A stretch of 20,047 nucleotides of DNA from Alphaproteobacteria bacterium (GTDB taxonomy: Bacteria > Pseudomonadota > Alphaproteobacteria > UBA8366), in assembly GCA_029861675.1 (NCBI GenBank), contig JAOTYV010000054.1, forward strand, positions 1 through 20,047, read 5' to 3'. Both the position numbers and the translations under genes were made by a program. Numbering within the stretch: position 1 is the stretch's first letter; each line of letters begins with the position of its first letter. The notes under the pieces are model-generated. The model saw nothing but the letters and a program-made list of their open reading frames with translations. It searched no databases and was not told the DNA's origin. This document shows, one piece after another, positions 7,891 through 15,085 of the stretch.

Positions 7891-7983
7891 CCGATAAATG
7901 CGGCCGGCATGGCCGTGACGCCGGGGATGGACTGAAAGTTTCCCTTTATCAATTGTTTAGAATGTTCTGTCTGTAGTGGGATA

Positions 7984-9177
7984 ATGGCACACAGAGTTAC
8001 AAAATTTGCGTCGGTTTTGGTCTTTGCGGCCGCGATTGCGCTTTTTCCGCTACCGGCGGACGCGCAAAAGGCTTCGAAGGGCGCCCGGCCGCCGATGCGA
8101 ATTGCCGTGGACCGCGTGGTTAAGGCGCCGGTTGCGCAGACAATTCCGGTCATTGGCCGTTTCGTGGCTCAGCAGCATGGCGATGTTGCCGCCCTGATCC
8201 GCGGCCCGGTCGGCGAGGTCCTGATCAAGGTGGGCGACCGGGTTGTAAAGGGCCAGATTCTGGCGCGCTTGGTCAATGAACGCCTGAAGGCGATACGCGA
8301 TCTTCGCGCCGCCGAGCTCGGTGAAAAGCGCGCGGCCTACCGGTCGGCTGAAGCGCAGCTGCAACTGGCGCAGGGCGAGTTGGCGCGGCTCGAAAAATTG
8401 CGGAAATCGGCGGCTTATTCCAAGGCGCGACGGAACGACAAAATTAATGAAGTCAATAAATACAAGAGCGAGATGGCCGAGGCGGATGCGACGGTCGGCC
8501 AGGCGCAAGCTAATCTGCGGCTGGCGGAAATCGATTTGTACAACACCGAAATCCGGGCTCCCTATGACGCAATGGTGGCGGCGCGGCACGTGACCGCGGG
8601 TAATTTCGTCAATGTCGGAAGCAAGATCGCCACGCTAATCAATGATCAGGTATTGGAAATCGAAGCGGATGTGCCGGCCAACCGGCTGGCCGGCTTGCAG
8701 GTTGGGCGGACCGTTCGGGTGCTGCTCGACGACGGCAGCATCCATGACGCCACGACGCGGGCGCTGATTCCGACCGAGAGCGCGATGACCCGGACCCGGC
8801 CGGTTCGTTTCGTCCCCCTGATAAACGGGGCCGCCCCGGCAACCGGTCTCGCCGCGGATCAAAGCGTCACGGTTTTGGTGCCGGTGTCGGCACCGGAAGA
8901 TCTGGTCACAGTGCATAAGGATGCGGTGATTGTGCGGGCCGGCGTCAACTTTGTCTTCGTGGCGACCGGCGGCACGGTGCAAAAACGGATCGTCGAACTG
9001 GGCCGGGCGGCGGGCAACCGGTTCGAGGTGTTGAAGGGATTGAAACCAGGCGACATCGTTGCGGTGAGAGGCAATGAAAAGCTACGTCCCGGACAAACTG
9101 TCGACTATGATGGCAAGGTATCGCCCAAATCCGGCAAGCCGATGTCACGGAAGCCGGCCAAGGCGAAGTCCGGATAG
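7984..9177 (+). CDS. RND efflux periplasmic adaptor subunit (membrane fusion protein)
   Basis: The 397-residue protein starts with a Sec signal peptide: basic 'MAHRVTKF', a hydrophobic core to about residue 22, and likely cleavage after A27 ('PADA|QK'). No lipobox cysteine is present, so it is probably soluble in the periplasm or held by the signal segment. Next come the first half of the lipoyl domain (about 65-95, 'GPVGEVLIKVGDRVVKGQILARL'), a helical hairpin (about 95-185, rich in Ala, Glu and Arg), the second lipoyl half ('IRAPYDAMVAARHVTAGNFVNVGSKIATL'), a beta-barrel, and a membrane-proximal domain ending 'LKPGDIVAVRGNEKLRPGQTVDYD'. The C-terminal 20 residues are Lys/Ser/Pro-rich and probably disordered. 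Its job is to link the pump encoded 16 bp downstream to an outer-membrane channel, whose gene is not here. Confidence 0.9.
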   Translation: MAHRVTKFASVLVFAAAIALFPLPADAQKASKGARPPMRIAVDRVVKAPVAQTIPVIGRFVAQQHGDVAALIRGPVGEVLIKVGDRVVKGQILARLVNERLKAIRDLRAAELGEKRAAYRSAEAQLQLAQGELARLEKLRKSAAYSKARRNDKINEVNKYKSEMAEADATVGQAQANLRLAEIDLYNTEIRAPYDAMVAARHVTAGNFVNVGSKIATLINDQVLEIEADVPANRLAGLQVGRTVRVLLDDGSIHDATTRALIPTESAMTRTRPVRFVPLINGAAPATGLAADQSVTVLVPVSAPEDLVTVHKDAVIVRAGVNFVFVATGGTVQKRIVELGRAAGNRFEVLKGLKPGDIVAVRGNEKLRPGQTVDYDGKVSPKSGKPMSRKPAKAKSG

Positions 9178-9193
9178 GGACGCAGGTTAGCCG

Positions 9194-12100
9194 ATGGATC
9201 TGATACGGCTTGCAATCGCCAAACCCGCCGCGGTGGTAGCCGCGGTCATCATGGCGATTTTGTTCGGCTTGGTTTCGCTGAACACCATCCCGATTCAGAT
9301 GTCGCCCGACGTCTCGCGGCCGGTTATTCGCGTCACCACGAATTGGCTCGGCGCCGCGCCGGCGGAGGTCGAACGCGAAATCACGATCCGGCAGGAAGAC
9401 GCCTTGAAAGGGTTGATCGGCCTGGAGAGCATGACTGCCCGGTCGAGGCTGAGCCGTAGCCAGATCGATCTCGAATTCGCCATCGGCACCGATATGGACA
9501 AGGCGCTGCTGCTGGTTTCCAACCGGCTGGATGGCGTCACCGACTATCCGGACGAGGCGAAGGAGCCGCGGCTCAAGGTCGCCGGACCGGAAGATAACCG
9601 GATTGCCTGGTTCCATCTCATGCGGCTGCCCGGCAACGAGCGGCCGATCGACTCGTACGGCGATTTTGTCGTCGATATCATTCAGGAGCGGCTGGAGCGG
9701 GTGCAGGGCGTGGCGACCGTCAACGTCTATGGCGGCTCCGAACGCGAGATGCAGATCATCGTCAGCCCCGCCAAGCTGGCCCGCTATCATCTGACCGTGC
9801 CGGAAGTGCTGCGCCGCTTGCGGGCGGCGAACGTGTCCGGCACCGCGGGCGCGGTGGAAGAGGGAAAACGGCGTTACGCCGTGCGGACCGAAGGTGAGTT
9901 GTTGACCCCCGAGGCGGTGCGGGCGGTCGTGCTGCGGACCGAACAGAGTTCGGGGTCGGGCCGGGTCGGCCGGGTGACGGTCGGCGATATCGCCGAGGTG
10001 CGGTTCGGCTTCAAGGAAGCCGTCGCGAAGATTCGGACCAACGCCCAGCCGGTGATCGCGGTGAACGCGACACGGGAAGTCGGCGCCAACGTCATCGAGA
10101 CGATGAACGGCATCTACAAGGCCGTCGACGAACTCAATGCAGGGGCGGTCAAGGAACAGGGGCTGATATTTCGGCAGCTTTACGACGAAACCAAATACAT
10201 CAATTCGGCGATCGACCTTGTGGTGCAGAACATTTGGATCGGCGGCGTGTTCGCGATCATCATTCTGCTGCTGTTCTTGCGATCCGGCCGGGCCACCCTG
10301 GTGGTCGCCCTGTCGATTCCGGTTTCGGTTGTCGCCTCCTTCGTGGCGATGGCGTTGCTTGGCCGGTCGCTCAACGTGGTGTCGCTCGCGGGTATCGCTT
10401 TCGCGGTCGGCATGGTGGTGGATGCGGCGATTGTCGTGCTCGAAAACATTTACCGGCTACGGCAAATGGGGCGGCCCCCAGCGGTGGCGGCGTTGCTGGG
10501 CGCACAGCAAGTCTGGGGCGCGATCCTGGTTTCCTCCCTGACGACGGTTCTGGTCTTCGTGCCGCTCCTGGTCATGGATTTGGAAGTCGGCCAGTTGTTC
10601 CGCGACATTGCGGTGGCGATTTCCGTCTCGGTGGTCTTGTCGCTCATCGTTTCGGTGACGGTGATTCCCGCGCTGGCAAACCGGATGCTGGTCAAGGATG
10701 TCGCCAGCATCGAGAACAAGATGCGGATCCCGGTTTTCGATGCTTTCGCCGAGAAATTCGTCGCCGCCGTCGTCGGCCTCATGCGGCTCGCCGTCGGCAA
10801 ACCGGCCTTTGCGCTGATCATGGCGTTGGGGATTACCGGCGCGTCCGCGGCGCTGACCTGGTTTCTCAAGCCGCCTTTGGAATATCTGCCGGAAGGCAAC
10901 CGCAATCTGATCATCGGCGTCGTGTTTCCGCCGCCGGGCTATAATCTGAAGACCATGAGCGATATTGCCGAAAATATCGAGACCATGGTCAAACCGCATA
11001 TCGCCGAGTTAAGCGGGCCGGACGTCAAGCCGGGCGATCCGCCGAAGATGAAGTATTTCGTCTATGTCGCGTTGCGTCAGCGAATGTTTCTGGTTGCCCG
11101 TGCGGAAAATCCAAACGAGGTGAGGGGGCTGATCCCGCTCATTCGCAAGGCCGGCAATCTCGAGCCCGGAACCTTCGTGTTCCCGTATCAAAAGTCGATC
11201 TTCGGCCGTGGCATCTCGGGCAACCGGTCCATCGATCTGCATATCAAGGGGCTGGACCTGGACCAAATCGTCGAATTGGCGAACCGCGCGAACAACCGGG
11301 TCCTGAAGCTGTTTCCCCGGCGCGACGGCGGCAAGGTTCGCCCGCGGCCAGGCTTGGAGCTTGGCGAACCGGAAGTTCGAATAATCCCCAACCGCGTTCG
11401 GCTTGCCGATAACGGTCTCACGGCGACCGATCTGATGCGGACGGTCGATGTCTTCAATGACGGGATGCGCGTGGCGGAGATCAATGTCGGCGGCAAGCAG
11501 ATGGACCTTACCCTGAAGGGAGTCGATTCCAACGTCACCGCAACGCAGGGGATCGACAACCTGCCGGTGGTTACCGAATCGGGCCGGATTCTACCGGTCT
11601 CTTCGCTGGCCAGGATTGAGGTTACCGCGGGGCCGACCGAAATCCGCCATATCGAACGGAGCCGTGCGATTACCTTGCAAATTGTGCCGCCGCCAAAGGT
11701 CGCGTTGGGCACCGCCATCGATATTCTGCAGAAGGAAGTGGTCGACGTGCTGCGCGCCGAAGGCCTGCCATCGGGGGCGACCATGCGCCTGTCGGGCACC
11801 GCCGACAAGCTTGCCGCCACGGCGAATGAGATGAAATGGGATCTCTTGATCGCCCTGGTGATCGTCTTCCTGGTCATGGCGGTGTTGTTCGAGAACTTCA
11901 TCTATCCCTTGATTATCGTCCTGTCGGTGCCAGTGGCGATGGCGGGCGGCTTCGTCGGGTTGACGGTCTTGAATATCTTTCAGCTTCAGCAGCTCGATAT
12001 GCTGACGTTGCTGGGCTTCGTCATTCTGATCGGTATCGTCGTCAACAACGCAATTCTGATCGTCCATCAGACGCTGTATCTAATTCGCGATGAGGGCATG

Positions 12101-12385
12101 GCGCAGGATTTGGCGATCGTCGAAGCGACGCGAAACCGGATCCGGCCGATCTTCATGTCGACCCTGACCAGCGTGGTCGGCATGTTGCCCCTGGTGTTGT
12201 TTCCGGGCGCGGGCTCGGAAATCTATCGCGGATTGGGATCGGTGGTTGTCGGCGGCTTGGCCCTGTCGGCCGTCCTGACACTGGGCATCGTGCCGCCGCT
12301 GATGAGCCTGTTTTGCCGCATGATTGAGCGCGATGCGGTGGCGCCGCCCGAAGGCGATGGGGTCGTGCCCAAGGCGGCCGAATAG
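9194..12385 (+). CDS. RND family inner-membrane efflux pump (HAE/AcrB-like superfamily)
   Basis: The 1063-residue length and duplicated layout (TM1, large periplasmic loop, TM2-6, TM7, second loop, TM8-12) match RND exporters. The conserved start 'IAKPAAVVAAVIMAILFGLVSLNTIPIQMSPDVSRP' and 'TNWLGAAPAEVEREIT' are typical. In TM4 the proton-relay aspartate is kept (D410 in 'GMVVDAAIVVLEN', equivalent to AcrB D407), but the next position is Ala (A411 instead of D408), as in some other RND branches. In TM10 'GIVVNNAILIV' has N951-N952 where AcrB has the relay lysine K940. It is thus not a close AcrB homologue, and the substrate (drug, lipid, dye, metabolite) cannot be assigned. It starts 16 bp after the adaptor gene, so the two form an operon. 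The 3' end is followed after 58 bp by a convergent gene. Confidence 0.92.
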   Translation: MDLIRLAIAKPAAVVAAVIMAILFGLVSLNTIPIQMSPDVSRPVIRVTTNWLGAAPAEVEREITIRQEDALKGLIGLESMTARSRLSRSQIDLEFAIGTDMDKALLLVSNRLDGVTDYPDEAKEPRLKVAGPEDNRIAWFHLMRLPGNERPIDSYGDFVVDIIQERLERVQGVATVNVYGGSEREMQIIVSPAKLARYHLTVPEVLRRLRAANVSGTAGAVEEGKRRYAVRTEGELLTPEAVRAVVLRTEQSSGSGRVGRVTVGDIAEVRFGFKEAVAKIRTNAQPVIAVNATREVGANVIETMNGIYKAVDELNAGAVKEQGLIFRQLYDETKYINSAIDLVVQNIWIGGVFAIIILLLFLRSGRATLVVALSIPVSVVASFVAMALLGRSLNVVSLAGIAFAVGMVVDAAIVVLENIYRLRQMGRPPAVAALLGAQQVWGAILVSSLTTVLVFVPLLVMDLEVGQLFRDIAVAISVSVVLSLIVSVTVIPALANRMLVKDVASIENKMRIPVFDAFAEKFVAAVVGLMRLAVGKPAFALIMALGITGASAALTWFLKPPLEYLPEGNRNLIIGVVFPPPGYNLKTMSDIAENIETMVKPHIAELSGPDVKPGDPPKMKYFVYVALRQRMFLVARAENPNEVRGLIPLIRKAGNLEPGTFVFPYQKSIFGRGISGNRSIDLHIKGLDLDQIVELANRANNRVLKLFPRRDGGKVRPRPGLELGEPEVRIIPNRVRLADNGLTATDLMRTVDVFNDGMRVAEINVGGKQMDLTLKGVDSNVTATQGIDNLPVVTESGRILPVSSLARIEVTAGPTEIRHIERSRAITLQIVPPPKVALGTAIDILQKEVVDVLRAEGLPSGATMRLSGTADKLAATANEMKWDLLIALVIVFLVMAVLFENFIYPLIIVLSVPVAMAGGFVGLTVLNIFQLQQLDMLTLLGFVILIGIVVNNAILIVHQTLYLIRDEGMAQDLAIVEATRNRIRPIFMSTLTSVVGMLPLVLFPGAGSEIYRGLGSVVVGGLALSAVLTLGIVPPLMSLFCRMIERDAVAPPEGDGVVPKAAE

Positions 12386-12443
12386 ATGGCGCTTAGAGGC
12401 GCGCCGAAATTCCCTGGATTTGCCTGATAAAAGAGGCGTCGGA

Positions 12444-13019
12444 TTAGGCGAAGACGTCGATGACCTGACCGAGCGTGCGGCCGGCCTCGGTCTGGCTCAA
12501 ATCGTCATTGCCGGCTTGATCGATTTCCACGCTGGCGCGCTGGTTCGACGCCGGAAAGCTCTGTTCGGTTTCGGTTGCCGGCGCGGTCGAATCGAGCGGC
12601 ACGGATCCACCGACGGCGGCATTGCGTCCGCTCAACGGGTCTTCGATCGCCGAATTGCTGGCGCCAACCCCACGCTGCAATGTGCCGGCTCCATCGGAGC
12701 CGCGCGATTGGTCGACGGAAGCATTGAAGGACGCGGTTAGACCTTCGTCACCCAGATCATTCGTGATCGCGGCCGGTGCGGCCGATGCTACGGGGTCGAT
12801 TGTGTCGAGGCTGTCGGCGAGCGCGTCCGTGCCCGCAAGGGCGTCAGCCGCCCGTTGGCCTTCGGTGCTGATCTCGACATCGTCGTTGACCGCCAGATCG
12901 CTCGGCCGCGGGCTGACGCCGGTAGACGTGCTGACGCCGGCGTCCGCCGGTTGTTCCGGTTGGCGCTTCGTGACGGCGTCGATCGCGACGCTGGAATTGA
13001 CTTCGGCTAAATCGACCAT
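12444..13019 (-). CDS. Low-complexity acidic hypothetical protein
   Basis: The 191-residue protein is not recognised. It is rich in Ala, Ser, Thr, Asp, Gly and Val, has no Cys, no signal peptide and no membrane segment, and looks largely disordered. Short stretches stand out: 'NDDVEISTEGQRAADAL' (about 45-61), which recalls the 'VELS.EA' helix start of FlgM-like anti-sigma factors and small motility-associated proteins, and a C-terminal 'GRTLGQVIDVFA' that could form an amphipathic helix. These likenesses are weak. The ATG has a GGGGA ribosome binding site 4 bases away. Upstream is the AT-rich island with inverted repeats, so it probably has its own regulated promoter (a TATTAT-like -10 is at 13068-13073 on the minus strand). 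It follows the importer permease gene on the same strand but is 180 bp away. Confidence 0.6.
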   Translation of the reverse strand: MVDLAEVNSSVAIDAVTKRQPEQPADAGVSTSTGVSPRPSDLAVNDDVEISTEGQRAADALAGTDALADSLDTIDPVASAAPAAITNDLGDEGLTASFNASVDQSRGSDGAGTLQRGVGASNSAIEDPLSGRNAAVGGSVPLDSTAPATETEQSFPASNQRASVEIDQAGNDDLSQTEAGRTLGQVIDVFA

Positions 13020-13093
13020 GGTTCCCCAAGCGACAAGCGCATTACTATAGACGGCACAATAATTCGTATAATACTCGGAATATTAGAATATAT

Positions 13094-13136
13094 ACAGAAT
13101 TATTCTGTGATCTGAATCACTAATTCTCATGAATTA
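13094..13136. promoter_or_regulatory. Array of three abutting inverted repeats in an AT-rich island
   Basis: Three palindromes follow each other almost without gap: ACAGAATTATTCTGT (13094-13108, perfect), GTGAT-CTGA-ATCAC (13107-13120, perfect arms) and TAATTC-TCAT-GAATTA (13121-13136, perfect arms). A fourth, weaker one (TTATA-TTAAC-TATAA) is at 13158-13172. The octamer AATCACTA occurs at 13115-13122 and again at 13143-13150. Only 22 of the 100 bases 13081-13180 are G or C, in a GC-rich window. The array lies 75-117 bases upstream of the orphan gene on the minus strand, a fitting place for operators. Confidence 0.5.
13106..13121. promoter_or_regulatory. CRP/FNR-family-like binding site
   Basis: TGTGATCTGAATCACT matches the CRP consensus TGTGA-N6-TCACA at nine of ten defined positions and also has the NTGAT-N4-ATCAN form of FNR-type sites with G instead of T in the outer position. 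It is the middle element of the palindrome array and lies about 87-102 bases upstream of the orphan gene's ATG. Which family member binds, if any, cannot be read from sequence. Confidence 0.45.
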
Positions 13137-13199
13137 TAGATAAATCACTAGTTTCATTTATATTAACTATAATAAACAGCCTGCGCCGTAGTTCTTTGC

Positions 13200-14111
13200 T
13201 TAATCAAGTGCGCGCGGATCGAGCGCATCCTGTAGGCCATCGCCGAGGAAATTGAAGGCGATTACGGTAATGAAGATCAAAAATCCGGGCCAGATCGCCA
13301 GTTCCGGCGCGGACCAGATCATCTGCTGGGCATTGGTCAGCATGTTGCCCCAGCTTGCGGTCGGCGGCTGTATTCCGAGGCCGAGGAAACTGAGCACCGA
13401 TTCAAACAGGATGATGTTGCCGACCGACAGGGTGGTTGCAACGATGATGGGCGACACGGCGTTCGGCAGAATATGCCGCAGCATGATCGAGCGCGGTGGG
13501 GTTCCGAGGGCGACCGCCGCGCGCACGAATTCGCGCCGCCGCAGGGCAAGGGTCTCCGCCCGGACGAGCCGCGCGACGGTGTTCCATCCGACCAAGGCGA
13601 TGATCGCCACGATGCGGTAGAGGCTGATATTTTCCGACTGGACGATCTCATCCGGCAGGCCGAGCTTCTTGAGGTCTATCGCGGCAAGCACGATCAACAG
13701 CGGCAACAAGGGCAGGGCGATGACGAAGTCGTTGGTACGCATCAGGATGCGGTCGACGAGGCCGCCGTAATAGCCGGCAATGATTCCGATCGTGGTGCCG
13801 ATCACCGCGGAAAACAGGGCGGCAATAATACCGACGGCGAGTGAAATTTGGCCGCCATAGAGTAACCGCAACAGCATGTCGCGGCCGAGCTCATCGGTTC
13901 CCAACGGGTGGGACAGGGACGGCGGCGCAAATCGGGCGAGCAGGTTCACCATGCTGGGATCGATACCGAGCATGGCTTCCATGACCGGCGCCGCCACGGA
14001 CAGGATGGTCAGGATTAGCAGGCCGATCAGGCTGCACAGCGCCAGGCGGTGCTGCAGGAAGCGGCGCGCCATGCGGCGCAGCGGTGTCTGTGGCGGTGCC
14101 GGCGACGTCAT
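13200..14111 (-). CDS. Peptide/oligopeptide-type ABC importer permease, OppC/DppC-like
   Basis: The 303-residue inner-membrane protein has the OppC/DppC layout: a cytoplasmic N-terminus, a first membrane helix (about 25-45), the family motif 'GTDELGRDMLLRLLYGGQISL' (71-91), then five further helices. The EAA-type loop that contacts the ATPase is at about 194-221 ('EFVRAAVALGTPPRSIMLRHILPNAVSP'), and 'SFLGLGIQPPTASWGNML' and 'DGLQDALDPR' are typical C-terminal features. Its ATG overlaps the stop of the upstream permease gene (ATGA), which suggests translational coupling. It would pair with that permease to form the pore. No ATPase gene follows. Confidence 0.9.
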   Translation of the reverse strand: MTSPAPPQTPLRRMARRFLQHRLALCSLIGLLILTILSVAAPVMEAMLGIDPSMVNLLARFAPPSLSHPLGTDELGRDMLLRLLYGGQISLAVGIIAALFSAVIGTTIGIIAGYYGGLVDRILMRTNDFVIALPLLPLLIVLAAIDLKKLGLPDEIVQSENISLYRIVAIIALVGWNTVARLVRAETLALRRREFVRAAVALGTPPRSIMLRHILPNAVSPIIVATTLSVGNIILFESVLSFLGLGIQPPTASWGNMLTNAQQMIWSAPELAIWPGFLIFITVIAFNFLGDGLQDALDPRALD

Positions 14112-15079
14112 TCTTCGCTGCTCCGCGCGGCGAAACTAACCCTCGGGTCGAGCGCCACCTGGCCGACATCGGCGAGGAAGTTTCCGATCAGCGTTGCGCT
14201 GGTGGCGAACAGGAGGCCGACCAGGGCCAGATTGAAATCGTTGCCGAGGATCGCGTCGTACATCATTTTGCCCATGCCGAGCCACGAGAACATGATTTCG
14301 GTAATCAGCGCGCCCGAAAACAGATTCCCGAAGCTCAGGCCGACGACGGTGACCAGCGGCAGCAACGCGTTGCGCAATGCGTGATGCACCACCAGCCGCC
14401 ACGAACCGACTCCCTTTGCGAGGGCGGTGCGGATGTAATCCTGCCGCAGGGTCTGCATCATGCTGGCGCGGACGAAGCGGGTGAAACCGCCGATGCTGGC
14501 GACCGTCAGGACCAGCACCGGCAGGATCAGATACCGGGCGCGGTCAAGCATTCCGCCATCCCCGATCGTTTCCATGCCGCCCGCCGGCAGCCATTGCAGC
14601 CGCACTGCAAAAAGGATGATGCACAATAGGGCGAGCCAGAACGAGGGGACCGAGATTCCCGCGAAACACAGCATGTTGACCGCGTAGTCGGCCCGCGAAT
14701 ATGGACGCAGCGCGGCGTAGACGCCCAAGGGTATGGCAATCGCCAGGGAGAACAGCAGGCTCAATCCCATCAGCAGAAATGTATTGAAGAGGCGCGGAAG
14801 AAGAATTTCCAGGGCCGGTTTGGTGAATGTCCGTGAATAGCCGAAATCGCCCTGTAACGCCGCCAGAAGCCAGTTTCCGTAGCGCTCCATGATGGGCTTG
14901 TCGAGGCCATGCAGCGCCTTCAGCCGGTCGGCGTCCGCCGAGGTGAAGTTCGGGTTCGCCGCGATCATCAGGTCGATCGGGTCACCCGGCATCAGCCCGA
15001 TCAAAAGATAGACCGCCCACGACATTATCAGGAGGACTGCCAGGCTCTCGATGAGCCGACCGGTCGCGAAACGCAACAT
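14108..15079 (-). CDS. Peptide/oligopeptide-type ABC importer permease, OppB/DppB-like
   Basis: The 323-residue inner-membrane protein shows the OppB/DppB pattern: first helix at about 9-29, 'LIGLMPGDPIDLMI' just after it, a periplasmic domain to about residue 95 with 'LHGLDKPIMERYGNWLLAALQGDFGYS', then the membrane core. The EAA-type ATPase-contact loop is at about 215-241 ('YIRTALAKGVGSWRLVVHHALRNALLP'), followed by 'GALITEIMFSWLGMGKMMYDAI' and 'VALDPRVSF'. It begins 6 bp after the binding-protein gene and overlaps the next permease gene by 4 bp, so the three genes form one transcription unit. Confidence 0.9.
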   Translation of the reverse strand: MLRFATGRLIESLAVLLIMSWAVYLLIGLMPGDPIDLMIAANPNFTSADADRLKALHGLDKPIMERYGNWLLAALQGDFGYSRTFTKPALEILLPRLFNTFLLMGLSLLFSLAIAIPLGVYAALRPYSRADYAVNMLCFAGISVPSFWLALLCIILFAVRLQWLPAGGMETIGDGGMLDRARYLILPVLVLTVASIGGFTRFVRASMMQTLRQDYIRTALAKGVGSWRLVVHHALRNALLPLVTVVGLSFGNLFSGALITEIMFSWLGMGKMMYDAILGNDFNLALVGLLFATSATLIGNFLADVGQVALDPRVSFAARSSEE

Positions 15080-15085
15080 CTGCCG

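Noticed and set aside
8945..9790. A 281-codon minus-strand frame across the adaptor/pump junction
   Set aside because: Overlaps two well-supported genes on the other strand and has no recognisable domain.
10457..10999. Minus-strand frames inside the RND pump gene
   Set aside because: His/Arg/Asp-rich antisense translations of membrane helices; not plausible proteins.
12386..12443. Possible terminator between the convergent RND pump and orphan genes
   Set aside because: No stem followed by a T-run on either strand could be found.
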